64,000 bases of DNA, taken from assembly GCA_028284945.1 (NCBI GenBank), contig JANQQJ010000033.1:1-64000 (forward strand), in the 5' to 3' direction. Numbering within the stretch: the first letter of the stretch is position 1; each line of letters begins with the position of its first letter. Below, piece by piece: positions 18,081-27,589 of the stretch. The stretch is from Alphaproteobacteria bacterium (GTDB lineage: Bacteria; Pseudomonadota; Alphaproteobacteria; SMXS01). Below the pieces are notes generated by a model. That model worked only from the letters and a program-made list of their open reading frames with translations. It was not told the DNA's origin and searched no databases. A program made the translations under genes and the position numbers.

Positions 18081-19316
18081 ATGTCGAGCGACGCCAAGCC
18101 ATCGCTTCGCCGTCGACTGTTCGAAATCCTCGAGATCGGTGCGATCGATGACCGCAGGTCGCTGTGGTTTAATCGGTTTATGGTGGCGCTCATCCTGTTG
18201 AACGTCGTTGCCGTTGTGTTTGAGACGGTCGAGGCGGTCTACCGGCAGTATGAACCCTGGTTCTGGGCGTTCGAGATCATCACGGTCGCAATCTTCACAA
18301 TCGAATATGTCACGCGCGTTTGGGTCAGTCCGGAACATGTCCGGTATCCGCGCAACAAGCCGCTTCAGGCCAGGCTTCGTTATATGGTTTCGCCCTATGC
18401 GCTAATCGATCTGGCGGCAATTTTGCCGTTCTTCCTGTCGCTTTACGTAGATCTGCGCGTGTTGCGGGTGTTCCGCTTGTTGCGGCTGCTGAAACTTGTT
18501 CGCTATTCACCGGCGCTCAATACCCTCGCCAATGTGATCTATAGCGAACGCCGCGCCCTGCTCGGCGCGGGCGTTATCATGCTCGGCCTGATCGTGTTCT
18601 CCGCGGCGATCATTTTCTATATCGAACGCGGCCACAATGAGACAGCGTTTTCCAGCATTCCGCAGGCCATGTGGTGGTCGCTCGCTACGCTCACCACTGT
18701 TGGGTACGGCGATATGATTCCCGCCACGGCCGCCGGCAAGGTCTTTGGTGGCGTGCTGATGATCTTTGGCCTGGCTATGTATGCGTTGCCGGTCGGCATC
18801 ATCGCGTCCGGCTTTGCCAGCGAAATTCACCGCCGTGACTTTGTTGTCAGTCAGGAAATGCTGCGCCGGGTGCCGTTGTTTGAAGATCTGGACATGGCGT
18901 CGCTGACCCGCATCTCATCTTTGTTGAGATCGCGTATCTTTTCCCCCGGCGACGTGCTGGCCCGCCAAGGCGATCATGCGGATCACATGGTTTTCGTGCT
19001 GTCTGGAACGCTGGAGGCGAATCTGAATGGCACGGTACGGGAGCTGACACCGGGCGAGTTTTTTGGCGAGATCGCGCTGTTGAATGAAAGCCGATGGTAT
19101 ATGACCGTAACCGCGGCCACACGGGTGCAGGTCATGTTGCTGGACACGGCGGATCTCTATCACCTGATCAGCGAAAACCCGGTTATCGGCGACCATCTGA
19201 TGGAGCATGCCGCCACCCGCCTCGACGAAGCGGTTGCGGAGCTGGGAATCATCGACGAGGACCAAGCGAACCGCGTCCGCGAGTCCATTCGGGCTTCCAT
19301 AGCCCGTGTTCCCTAG
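18081..19316 (+). CDS. Cyclic-nucleotide-gated potassium channel (MloK1-like)
   Basis: The 411-residue protein has six membrane helices. S4 carries regular arginines (RVLRVFRLLRLLKLVR, about 126-141), the pore has the K+ filter TVGYGD (206-211), and a C-terminal cyclic-nucleotide-binding domain (about 255-370) contains the phosphate-binding cassette GEFFGEIALLNESR. This matches the Mesorhizobium MloK1 type, opened by cAMP. The C-linker is short, as in that family. It begins right after alaS and is probably co-transcribed, with no evident functional link. Confidence 0.93.
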   Translation: MSSDAKPSLRRRLFEILEIGAIDDRRSLWFNRFMVALILLNVVAVVFETVEAVYRQYEPWFWAFEIITVAIFTIEYVTRVWVSPEHVRYPRNKPLQARLRYMVSPYALIDLAAILPFFLSLYVDLRVLRVFRLLRLLKLVRYSPALNTLANVIYSERRALLGAGVIMLGLIVFSAAIIFYIERGHNETAFSSIPQAMWWSLATLTTVGYGDMIPATAAGKVFGGVLMIFGLAMYALPVGIIASGFASEIHRRDFVVSQEMLRRVPLFEDLDMASLTRISSLLRSRIFSPGDVLARQGDHADHMVFVLSGTLEANLNGTVRELTPGEFFGEIALLNESRWYMTVTAATRVQVMLLDTADLYHLISENPVIGDHLMEHAATRLDEAVAELGIIDEDQANRVRESIRASIARVP

Positions 19317-19427
19317 CGACTGGAAAGTTGCCGCCCAACGCTTTCCGGCCCCCTGAACGCCACGATCCGTGGACACGCGGGCCCCGGTGGGCTATGGCAT
19401 GCGCAAAATCAGCGAAGTACGGATATC

Positions 19428-21635
19428 ATGAACGCACAGAACACCCCTGACATCATCTACACTAAGGTTGACGAAGCGCCGGAGCTGGCATCTGCGTCCC
19501 TTCTTCCCATCATTCAGAAGTTTGCAGGGGCGGCGGGCGTCACCGTGGGAACACGGGATATCTCGCTCGCGGGACGCATTATTGCCGCCTTCCCGGAGGT
19601 GTTAACCGAAGAACAGCGCCAAAACGACGACCTGGCTGAGCTGGGTGAACTGGTCAAGACGCCACAGGCCAATGTCATCAAGCTGCCGAATATTTCAGCG
19701 TCCGTGCCCCAACTGGTCGAGGCCATCAAGGAATTGCAGAGCCAGGGCTATGCGCTGCCGGATTATCCTGAAGCGCCCGCGAGCGATGCCGAAAAGGATG
19801 CACGCGCGCGATATGACGCCATTAAGGGCTCTGCCGTAAACCCTGTGCTGCGTGAGGGGAATTCCGACCGCCGGGCAGCGATTGCGGTTAAGAAATTCGC
19901 GCAGGCCAACCCGCATTCCATGGGTGACTGGTCACGTGACAGCAAGACCCGGGTGGCGTCCATGTCAGGCGGTGACTTCCGCTCGAATGAAGTGTCAGCG
20001 ACGTTGGATGGCGAAGCGACGGCCAAGATCGTATTGACCGCGGCTGATGGGACCGAGACGGTGCTGAAAGAGGGGATCGCCTATCCCGCGGGCACGGTGG
20101 TCGACGCGACCTATATGTCCGCCAAGGCGCTGGACGCGTTTCTCGCTGAAGAGATTGAAAAAACCAAACAGGAAGGTGTTCTGTTTTCGCTGCACATGAA
20201 GGCGACGATGATGAAGGTCAGTGACCCGATTATCTTCGGCCATGGTGTCAAACAGTTCCTGGCGCCGGTCTTTGAGCAGTTTGGCGGAGAGCTCGACGCA
20301 CTGGGCGTTAATCCCAATTTCGGAATCGCGGACCTTTTGGACCGTGTCAAAGACAAGCCGGAAATTCTGGAAGCCATCGACCAGGTCATGGCGGACCGAC
20401 CGCCGATGTACATGGTCGACAGTGACCGGGGTATCACCAACCTGCACGTGCCATCAGACGTCATTATCGATGCATCCATGCCGGCGCTGATCCGGGCCGG
20501 TGGCAAAGGCTGGGGACCCGACGGCAAAGAGGCTGACACCAACTGCATCATCCCGGACGATTCCTATGCGCCTGTCTATGACGAGACCATCAAATTCTTC
20601 AAAGAGAACGGCAAGCTGGACCCGGCAACCGCCGGTACTGTGCAGAATATTGGCCTGATGGCGCAGAAGGCGCAGGAATATGGCAGCCATCCCACAACGT
20701 TCGAGATCCCCGCGGACGGCGTTGTACGTATGATCCTCGACGACGGCACAGTGTTGCATCAACACAATGTCGAGGAGGGTGATATCTGGCGGTCTGCTTC
20801 GGCCCGCAAGGCAGCCATTGAAGACTGGGTCAATCTAGCGATCGACCGGCAGGCGGCTGAGGGGTGTGAAGCCATCTTCTGGCTGGATGCGACCCGCGCC
20901 CATGACGCGCAGTTGATTGCCTATTTGAAGCCAATTCTTGAGGCGAGAGGCGTTGCTGAGAAATTCACGATCCTTGCGCCCCGTGAGGCGACAAGACGCA
21001 CGCTGGAGACCATTACCGGGGGTAAGAATTCCATTGCGATCTCGGGCAATGTGCTTCGCGATTATCTGACCGACCTGTTCCCGATTCTGGAGCTGGCGAC
21101 CTCTGCCAAGATGCTCTCCATCGTCAAACTGATGAAGGGCGGTTGCATGTTCGAGACCGGGGCCGGCGGGTCTGCCCCCAAGCACGTGCAGCAATTGATG
21201 GAAGAAAACCATCTTCGTTGGGACAGCCTGGGTGAGTTCTGCGCATTGGGTGAAAGTTTCAAATTCCTGGGTGATGCGCGCGGCAACCCCAAGGCCCATG
21301 TGTTGGGCGTCGCCGTTGAAGCCGCCACCCAGGGCATTCTGGACCACGGGCGGTCGCCGGGCCGCAAACTGGGGCTGCCGGACAATAGAGACAGTCACTA
21401 TTGGTTTGCGCGCTATTGGGCAGAGGCCCTGGCCGCCCAAAGTGAGGACGCTGATCTTGCAGCGCAGTTTGCTCCGATCGCACAGGCGCTGGCCGACAAT
21501 GAAGAAACCATCGTGGGTGAGTTTGCGGCAGCGCGCGGCAAGCCGGTTGACCTCGGCGGTTATTATCATACCGATAACGGTAAAACGGCCGCCGTAATGC
21601 GCTCGTCACAGACGTTGAACGGGATTGTCGGCTAA
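19428..21635 (+). CDS. icd: NADP-dependent isocitrate dehydrogenase, monomeric type
   Basis: The 735-residue protein is the large monomeric enzyme (about 80 kDa), unrelated in length to the dimeric type. Characteristic stretches include IIYTKVDEAP, NPHSMGDWS, KTRVASMSGGDF, LHMKATMMKVSDP and VDSDRGITNLHVPSDVIIDASMP. It oxidises isocitrate to 2-oxoglutarate and CO2 with NADP in the citric acid cycle. It stands alone with a 111-base upstream gap. The 86 bases after the stop hold no further gene that I can support. Confidence 0.97.
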   Translation: MNAQNTPDIIYTKVDEAPELASASLLPIIQKFAGAAGVTVGTRDISLAGRIIAAFPEVLTEEQRQNDDLAELGELVKTPQANVIKLPNISASVPQLVEAIKELQSQGYALPDYPEAPASDAEKDARARYDAIKGSAVNPVLREGNSDRRAAIAVKKFAQANPHSMGDWSRDSKTRVASMSGGDFRSNEVSATLDGEATAKIVLTAADGTETVLKEGIAYPAGTVVDATYMSAKALDAFLAEEIEKTKQEGVLFSLHMKATMMKVSDPIIFGHGVKQFLAPVFEQFGGELDALGVNPNFGIADLLDRVKDKPEILEAIDQVMADRPPMYMVDSDRGITNLHVPSDVIIDASMPALIRAGGKGWGPDGKEADTNCIIPDDSYAPVYDETIKFFKENGKLDPATAGTVQNIGLMAQKAQEYGSHPTTFEIPADGVVRMILDDGTVLHQHNVEEGDIWRSASARKAAIEDWVNLAIDRQAAEGCEAIFWLDATRAHDAQLIAYLKPILEARGVAEKFTILAPREATRRTLETITGGKNSIAISGNVLRDYLTDLFPILELATSAKMLSIVKLMKGGCMFETGAGGSAPKHVQQLMEENHLRWDSLGEFCALGESFKFLGDARGNPKAHVLGVAVEAATQGILDHGRSPGRKLGLPDNRDSHYWFARYWAEALAAQSEDADLAAQFAPIAQALADNEETIVGEFAAARGKPVDLGGYYHTDNGKTAAVMRSSQTLNGIVG

Positions 21636-21721
21636 CTGGGGCAGTGTTCTTAACCAGGAGACCTGCTTGAACCGTGACTCGATAAGGCGCTTTCTGGCGC
21701 TGTTCAGGCGAAGAGTTGTAG

Positions 21722-22357
21722 CTAGAAATCGAAGTCCGTCGGTAGTTTGCCCGCCGCACTGGGGCGTGCTGAAACCATTTCGTGCCATCTTTTCAGATTG
21801 ACCATGTCGTCCCCATAGGGGACGCCGACCAGATCGACCGCGAAATCCACGGTCGCCAGGCCGACGGCATCAGCGATTGAATAAGTTTCACCAGCGATGA
21901 AGGTTGCGTTGCCGAGTTGGTCATCCAGAACCTTGTAGCCAAAGGCAGCGGTGATCCTGGCTTGGTCTGCGGCGGGTTTGATCTGGTCGAACATGCCTGC
22001 TGTCAGCGGATGATCATGAATCCAGACCGTGCCGACCGGCGACATCAAGCTCAACTCGACACGCCGTAACCACATGTCGATGGTGGCGATCTCCAGCGGT
22101 GTGGTGCCAAACAGGGGCGGGTCTGGATGAAGCGCCTCGAAATAGCGGCAAATGGCGACCGACTCTGAAATGCAGGTGCCGTCATCCAGCTCCAGGATGG
22201 GGATGGAACCAACCGGGTTTTTCTCGGTATAGGGCGGCTTGCGGTTTTCCTGCGTCGTGATGTCAACGTGCTCACGCGGCACCTCGATGCCTTTTTCCAA
22301 CAGATAGATGTTCACCCTGCGCGGGTGAGGGGCACCCTGAAAGTCGTATAGTTTCAA
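21722..22357 (-). CDS. Glutathione S-transferase family protein
   Basis: The 211-residue protein has the thioredoxin-like N-domain (KLYDFQGAPHPRRVNIYLLEKGI, then NPVGSIPILELDDGTCISESVAICRYFE, with the cis-Pro and glutathione-binding Glu-Ser) and an all-helical C-domain ending in GETYSIADAVGLATVDF. It probably conjugates or reduces small electrophiles; the substrate is unknown. The start is TTG, with GGAG 7 bases upstream. The LOG gene lies upstream in the same direction with a 58-base gap. Confidence 0.9.
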   Translation of the reverse strand: MKLYDFQGAPHPRRVNIYLLEKGIEVPREHVDITTQENRKPPYTEKNPVGSIPILELDDGTCISESVAICRYFEALHPDPPLFGTTPLEIATIDMWLRRVELSLMSPVGTVWIHDHPLTAGMFDQIKPAADQARITAAFGYKVLDDQLGNATFIAGETYSIADAVGLATVDFAVDLVGVPYGDDMVNLKRWHEMVSARPSAAGKLPTDFDF

Positions 22358-22415
22358 GCCATGTCTCCGGTTGAAGGTGGCTGATGATTAGGCACGGTTT
22401 GGTCTGCCGATGCAA

Positions 22416-23000
22416 TCAGGTGAGGTTAGGAACCGCGGGTACGGTCGGTGGTCTCGCTTCCATGAGTGCGGGCAAAACCGCGTCAACGCCGGGTACAAGC
22501 TGGTAGAGCTTAGCATCATGGGTATAGGCAAAACCCGCTTTGTGGGCCTGTTTCATGAACGCCTCAAAGGTTTGCCAGTAGCCGTTGATATCGACCATGA
22601 TGATCGGGTGATCGTGAATACCCAGTTGCCGCCAGGTGATCAGTTCGATGGTTTCATCGAGAGTGCCCATGCCACCGGGCAGTGAAACAAATCCTTGGGA
22701 CAGTTCGAACATGGTGCGTTTACGGTCATGCATCGACCCGACCACGCGCATGTCGGTCAGTCCCTCAAGCATCAGTTCGCGCCGTGCGAGATGCTGGGGA
22801 ATAACGCCTGTAACGTCGCCTCCGGCGTCAAGAGTGGCACGGGCCAGCACGCCCATCAGCCCGACCCCGCCGCCGCCATAGACCACGCCAATGCCAGCCT
22901 CAGCCAGAATTCGCCCAAGTTTTGAGGCACTTTCGGCCATTATTGGGTCTGATCCGTGGCGTGACCCGCAGAACACGGCCACTGAGTCTGGTTTTGCCAT
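22416..23000 (-). CDS. LOG family protein (nucleotide 5'-monophosphate phosphoribohydrolase)
   Basis: The 194-residue Rossmann-fold protein has the LOG motifs VVYGGGGVGLMG and PGGMGTLDETIE, the second carrying the catalytic Glu. LOG proteins cleave the N-glycosidic bond of AMP or of cytokinin riboside monophosphates. In bacteria the physiological role is mostly nucleotide salvage and is sometimes linked to cytokinin. The length is standard. No IPT (isopentenyl transferase) gene is nearby, so cytokinin synthesis is not supported. Confidence 0.92.
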   Translation of the reverse strand: MAKPDSVAVFCGSRHGSDPIMAESASKLGRILAEAGIGVVYGGGGVGLMGVLARATLDAGGDVTGVIPQHLARRELMLEGLTDMRVVGSMHDRKRTMFELSQGFVSLPGGMGTLDETIELITWRQLGIHDHPIIMVDINGYWQTFEAFMKQAHKAGFAYTHDAKLYQLVPGVDAVLPALMEARPPTVPAVPNLT

Positions 23001-23162
23001 GGCTGACTTCTTTCAACAGGCGATGCCAGCCAATTTAATAGGAAATTGTGATTGCGGTACAATGAAACGAGCCAATATGTAAGCCGTTGCCGTGCTATAA
23101 TATGGTTACCGCACGTGGAACGGTCTGCTGCCGGCTCAGGGGCCCATCAAGGATAGTCTGAC

Positions 23163-24182
23163 GTGAACACAACCTCGATTATCGCTATCTCGGTTGCCGC
23201 CGTGCTTGCGGTGGCGCTGGCGGTAACGTTGTTATCGGGCGACGACCCAGCACCGGCACCTGTGGCCAGCGCGCCCGCGCCGGCGCAGGTGGAAACACCA
23301 GCCGATCCGGCGCCAGAGCCGGATGTGGCGGCTGATGTGGTGCCGCCAAGTTTCGATGTCGTCCGCATCAGCCGCGAGGGGACCGGTGTTCTGGCGGGGC
23401 GGTCGGCACCCGAGGCCTTTGTCGAAGTCCTGTCTGACGGCGTGTCCATTGGCAGGGTGCGTGCCAATCGCGATGGTGAATGGGTGTTGATTTTCGATAC
23501 GCCACTTGAGGTCGGTACGCGGGAACTGACACTAGCCGCAACTCTCGACTCAGGTGCAACAATCGAATCTGTGGATGTTGTTGTGATCGCGACCCCTGAA
23601 CGCGGCGATCCCACATTCGAGGAAGGCGGCAGCGATGGTGTCGTTGCCGTCTTGACACCGCGTGATGGCCGTGGATCCAGCCGCGTTCTGCAGCGGCCTG
23701 GCGCCCTGCAGCCCACTGTGGAATTGGGGCTTGATACGCTTGATATCGACGGCGATGGCATGGCGACGTTTAGTGGTTTTGCGCCGGCGCAGAGTGAGGT
23801 CCGTATCTACATTGATAATGAATTTGTCGCCTCGGTGATGGCCAATGAGGCAGGCCGATGGTCCATGTCTCCGGAAGCGCCGGTGGCGGCCGGTGACTAT
23901 GTCATGCGGCTTGATCAGATTGTTGAGGGTGACGCGGTGGAACTGCGGGTTGAACAGCCGTTCAACCCGGCCTCCGTTCTTGATATCACGTTGTCTGAGG
24001 CGTCGGTTCAAATCCAGTCTGGTGCTAATCTCTGGAATATTGCGCGCCGGGTATATGGCCACGGCGTGCTTTATACGCAGATCTTTCAGGCCAACCAGTC
24101 CAATATTGTCGATCCCGATCTGATTTATCCCGGTCAACGTTTCGTTCTGCCGCGCACGGATTCAGCGGACGCCGCGGAATAA
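23163..24182 (+). CDS. LysM domain protein with an N-terminal membrane anchor
   Basis: The 339-residue protein starts at GTG with AAGGA upstream. It has an N-terminal hydrophobic anchor (about 5-24), a Pro/Ala-rich linker, two similar Ig-like modules (for example VLAGRSAPEAFVEVLSDGVSIGRVRANRDGEW, and FSGFAPAQSEVRIYIDNEFVASVMANEAGRW) and a C-terminal LysM domain (about 285-333, GANLWNIARRVYG...IYPGQRFVLP) that binds peptidoglycan. It is likely an inner-membrane protein reaching the cell wall. It precedes the ABC exporter by 45 bases. Confidence 0.85.
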   Translation: MNTTSIIAISVAAVLAVALAVTLLSGDDPAPAPVASAPAPAQVETPADPAPEPDVAADVVPPSFDVVRISREGTGVLAGRSAPEAFVEVLSDGVSIGRVRANRDGEWVLIFDTPLEVGTRELTLAATLDSGATIESVDVVVIATPERGDPTFEEGGSDGVVAVLTPRDGRGSSRVLQRPGALQPTVELGLDTLDIDGDGMATFSGFAPAQSEVRIYIDNEFVASVMANEAGRWSMSPEAPVAAGDYVMRLDQIVEGDAVELRVEQPFNPASVLDITLSEASVQIQSGANLWNIARRVYGHGVLYTQIFQANQSNIVDPDLIYPGQRFVLPRTDSADAAE

Positions 24183-24227
24183 CCCGTCCGTTGGCAGCAT
24201 CGCTGCCGCCTATGCTATAGACGCGCC

Positions 24228-26078
24228 ATGCGACCGGGGTCTCACGAACTGCCAGAAATAGAAAATCGTCAGCAATGGCAGACGATCAAAACGCTGCTGC
24301 CCTATTTGTGGCCGCACGGCGAGCTGGATATGAAGGTTCGCGTTTCCCTGGCCATTGTGTTGCTGGCGGCGGCCAAGGCGATCACAGTCAGTGTGCCGCT
24401 GATTTACAAGGAAGCAGTTGCCTTACTGACGGACCAGGGTGGCGTCGTTGGCACGCCCGAATTCGCCGTGCCGGTCTTCCTAATCCTGGGTTACGGGATC
24501 GCAAGGCTGATGGCCCCCGCCTTTGGCGAGCTGCGGGACATGGTGTTCGCCAATGTAGGGCAGCGGGCGCTGCGTAGGATTGCTCTGCGGGTTTTTCATC
24601 ACCTGCATGGTCTGTCGCTGCGGTTTCATCTGGACCGCCGGACCGGCGGCCTCAGCCGGGTGATTGAGCGCGGGACGCAGGGCATCGACTTCATCCTGCG
24701 GTTCATGTTGTTCAACATTATTCCGACATTGCTGGAAATCATCTTTGTCGCGATCACCATGTGGATTGTGCTGGATTGGCGCTATCCAGTGGCCACGCTG
24801 GCGGCGATTGCCATCTATATCGGATTTACGTTTTGGGTGACCGAGTGGCGAATACAGTTTCGCCGCGAAATGAACAAACAGGACACCGAGGCCAACACCA
24901 AGGCGATCGACAGCCTGCTCAACTACGAAACGGTAAAGTACTTCGGTAATGAAGGGCATGAGGCGAACCGCTTCGACCGTGCGATGCAGCGCTATGAGCG
25001 TGCCGCAATCAAGAATCAGGTGACACTGTCAGGCCTTAACATCGGGCAGAACTCGATCATCGGCATTGGCCTGGTGGTCGTGATGCTCATGTCGGCCTAT
25101 GACATGGCGTCCGGGCGCCACAAGATCGACGATTTCGTCTTTGTGAACATGCTGCTGGCCCAACTGTTTATGCCCCTGGGTTTCCTGGGCTTTGTCTACC
25201 GGGAGATGAAACGGTCGCTGATTGATATGGAGGCCATGTTCAGTCTGCTTGACGAACCCGTGGAGGTTCAGGATCGACCCGGCGCCGCCTCAATCCATGT
25301 GACGGCAGGGGATGTCCAGTTCGACAATGTATCCTTTGCCTACGATCCGGACCGGCAGATCCTGTTCGATGTGGATTTCAGTGTCCCCGCGGGCAAGACC
25401 GTTGCGATTGTCGGTCACAGCGGCGCGGGCAAGTCGACGATTTCGCGACTGCTTTACCGTTTCTATGACGTATCCGAAGGCGCCATTACCATTGACGGGC
25501 AGGATGTGCGTGATGTGACCCAGGCGAGTCTGCGGGCGGCCATTGGGATCGTTCCGCAGGACACTGTACTGTTCAACGATACCATCGGCTACAACATCGC
25601 TTACGGTCGGCCGGGCGCCTCACAGGAAGAGATCGAGCAGGCGGCCAAACTGGCTGCGATCCATGACTTCATCATGTCTTTGCCGCAAGGCTACAAGACC
25701 AATGTCGGTGAGCGCGGGTTGAAGGTCTCAGGCGGTGAAAAACAGCGCATCGCCATTGCGCGGACGATCATGAAAAACCCGCCTATCCTGTTGCTGGACG
25801 AAGCCACCTCCGCGCTCGACACCAATACGGAAAAAGACATTCAGTCAGCGCTGAAGGCGGTCTCGCAGGATCGCACCACGCTGGTGATCGCGCATCGTCT
25901 TTCCACTGTGGTCGATGCTGATGAAATCATCGTGCTTGATCAAGGCCGGATCGTCGAGCGCGGTAGGCATGCAGAGCTTTTGACGAAACCTGACGGTCAT
26001 TATAAGCAAATGTGGCAGCGTCAGGCTGAAGCGGTGGAAGCCGCTGAAAAGCTGGAGACATTGGCACTGGACCTTTAA
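24228..26078 (+). CDS. ABC exporter of the Atm1/HMT type
   Basis: The 616-residue protein is a fused half-transporter: a six-helix membrane domain (about 35-320), then an ATPase domain with Walker A GHSGAGKST, signature VSGGEKQR and Walker B ILLLDEATSALD. The membrane domain has the Atm1 features TEWRIQFRREMNKQDTEANTKAIDSLLNYETVKYFGNE. The bacterial relatives export glutathione-bound metals or persulfides. It works as a homodimer. It is followed after 9 bases by psd, suggesting shared transcription. Confidence 0.92.
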   Translation: MRPGSHELPEIENRQQWQTIKTLLPYLWPHGELDMKVRVSLAIVLLAAAKAITVSVPLIYKEAVALLTDQGGVVGTPEFAVPVFLILGYGIARLMAPAFGELRDMVFANVGQRALRRIALRVFHHLHGLSLRFHLDRRTGGLSRVIERGTQGIDFILRFMLFNIIPTLLEIIFVAITMWIVLDWRYPVATLAAIAIYIGFTFWVTEWRIQFRREMNKQDTEANTKAIDSLLNYETVKYFGNEGHEANRFDRAMQRYERAAIKNQVTLSGLNIGQNSIIGIGLVVVMLMSAYDMASGRHKIDDFVFVNMLLAQLFMPLGFLGFVYREMKRSLIDMEAMFSLLDEPVEVQDRPGAASIHVTAGDVQFDNVSFAYDPDRQILFDVDFSVPAGKTVAIVGHSGAGKSTISRLLYRFYDVSEGAITIDGQDVRDVTQASLRAAIGIVPQDTVLFNDTIGYNIAYGRPGASQEEIEQAAKLAAIHDFIMSLPQGYKTNVGERGLKVSGGEKQRIAIARTIMKNPPILLLDEATSALDTNTEKDIQSALKAVSQDRTTLVIAHRLSTVVDADEIIVLDQGRIVERGRHAELLTKPDGHYKQMWQRQAEAVEAAEKLETLALDL

Positions 26079-26087
26079 GGAACACGC

Positions 26088-26804
26088 ATGGCCAACGACA
26101 ATCACACCATTCTGGACAGCATTACGGGGATGTTTGTGCCCATCCACCCGGAGGGGCACCGCTTCATCATTATAGCGGCCTTGGTCACGGTGCTGTTTTG
26201 GTGGATATGGACGCCGTTGGGATGGATCGGCACGCTGATTACGGCCTGGATGGTCTATTTTTTTCGTGATCCGGATCGGATCACTCCGGCCCGCGAAGGA
26301 CTGACGATCAGCCCTGCAGACGGGGTCGTATCCAGCGTCGAGTTCGTGCCGCCGCCGCCGGAACTTGATATGGGGGACGAACCCCGCGCACGGATCGGGA
26401 TATTCATGAATGTGTTCGATGTCCATGTGAACCGGGCGCCGATGGGCGGTACCGTCACCAAACGCGTCTATACGGAGGGCGCGTTTCTCAACGCGACGCT
26501 TGATAAGGCAAGCGAGCAGAACGAGCGCATGGCGCTTCGCATGACGACGGAGTCGGGCAAGGATATCGCCTTCGTTCAGATCGCCGGGCTGGTCGCCCGC
26601 CGGATCGTGTGTTTTGTCGAGCAAGGTGCCGAACTGAAGGCTGGTGAGCGGTTCGGCTTGATCCGGTTCGGCAGCCGGGTCGATGTTTATCTGGATGATG
26701 GGATGGTGCCGTTGGTCGCGGTGGGCCAGACCATGATCGCCGGTGAGACGGTGATCGCCGACGAACGGGCCAATGAGGTCCAGCGCTGGGGCGAGGTGCG
26801 ATAG
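26088..26804 (+). CDS. psd: Phosphatidylserine decarboxylase proenzyme
   Basis: The 238-residue protein is of the short, membrane-associated class: an N-terminal membrane hairpin (about 25-60), then PADGVVSSVE and MNVFDVHVNRAPMGG. The self-cleavage site is Gly-Ser in RFGSRVD (Ser196), which generates the pyruvoyl cofactor. It converts phosphatidylserine to phosphatidylethanolamine, taking its substrate from PssA, encoded directly downstream. AAGGA precedes the ATG. Confidence 0.95.
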   Translation: MANDNHTILDSITGMFVPIHPEGHRFIIIAALVTVLFWWIWTPLGWIGTLITAWMVYFFRDPDRITPAREGLTISPADGVVSSVEFVPPPPELDMGDEPRARIGIFMNVFDVHVNRAPMGGTVTKRVYTEGAFLNATLDKASEQNERMALRMTTESGKDIAFVQIAGLVARRIVCFVEQGAELKAGERFGLIRFGSRVDVYLDDGMVPLVAVGQTMIAGETVIADERANEVQRWGEVR

Positions 26805-26807
26805 AAT

Positions 26808-27587
26808 ATGCCCAGGCGACCGCGCATTCGGAACCCGCTGCCGTCGGAAATCCCGGTCCGCAGTCTAGTGCCCAGCATGTTGACCGTGCTGGCGCTGTGT
26901 TCCGGCGTCACGGCCATACGCTTTGCCTTTGCAGAACGTTGGGAAGCGGCAGTGGTTGCCATCCTGCTGGCGGGCGTTCTCGATCTTCTTGATGGCCGGG
27001 TGGCCCGCATGATCAAGGGATCGTCGCGCTTCGGTGCCGAACTGGACTCGCTATCCGATGTGATCTGTTTCGGCGTTGCCCCGCCCCTAGTGCTTTATCT
27101 GTGGAGCCTGAATGGCGTGCGGGGGCTTGGTTGGGCCGTCGTGCTGCTGTTTTGCGTCTGTTGTGCGCTGCGCCTTGCGCGGTTCAATATTCTCGATCAG
27201 GACGCCAATGAGGATGGCACCGTGCAGCGGTTCTTTGTTGGCGTTCCCGCGCCAGCCGCGGCGGGCCTGCTGGTGCTGCCGATGATCCTGACCTTCGAAT
27301 TGGGGTGGGAGATGTTTCAGTCTCCCTATCTGTGCGCTGTTTACGCCACCATTATCGCTCTGTTGATGATCAGCCGGCTGCCAACGGTGACCTTGAAATA
27401 TGTCCGCATTGACCGTGGCCTGGTAACGCCCGTTCTGCTTGGGATCGGTATTCTGGTTGCAGCGCTGGCCACCTATTTCTGGGCCACGCTGGCGCTGATC
27501 GGGCTGTTTTATTTTTTATCGCTGCCCGTTGCGGTCTATCAGCAGCGCCAGGTCGCCGCCAAAACCCAGACCGGCGACGACGTTTAA
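26808..27587 (+). CDS. pssA: CDP-diacylglycerol--serine O-phosphatidyltransferase
   Basis: The 259-residue membrane enzyme carries the CDP-alcohol phosphotransferase motif DGRVARMIKGSSRFGAELDS (D-G-x2-A-R-x8-G-x3-D-x3-D, continuing LSD). It makes phosphatidylserine from CDP-diacylglycerol and serine. It begins 3 bases after the psd stop, so the two consecutive steps of phosphatidylethanolamine synthesis are one transcription unit. Its end converges on the RND permease gene with a 2-base gap. Confidence 0.95.
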   Translation: MPRRPRIRNPLPSEIPVRSLVPSMLTVLALCSGVTAIRFAFAERWEAAVVAILLAGVLDLLDGRVARMIKGSSRFGAELDSLSDVICFGVAPPLVLYLWSLNGVRGLGWAVVLLFCVCCALRLARFNILDQDANEDGTVQRFFVGVPAPAAAGLLVLPMILTFELGWEMFQSPYLCAVYATIIALLMISRLPTVTLKYVRIDRGLVTPVLLGIGILVAALATYFWATLALIGLFYFLSLPVAVYQQRQVAAKTQTGDDV

Positions 27588-27589
27588 CC

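Noticed and set aside
21661-21795. Short TTG-started frame after icd with GGAG upstream
   Set aside because: It runs into the GST gene on the opposite strand, has no similarity to anything I recognise, and is probably chance.
23096-23101. TATAAT box upstream of the LysM gene
   Set aside because: No acceptable -35 hexamer lies 16-18 bases upstream, so the match may be chance.
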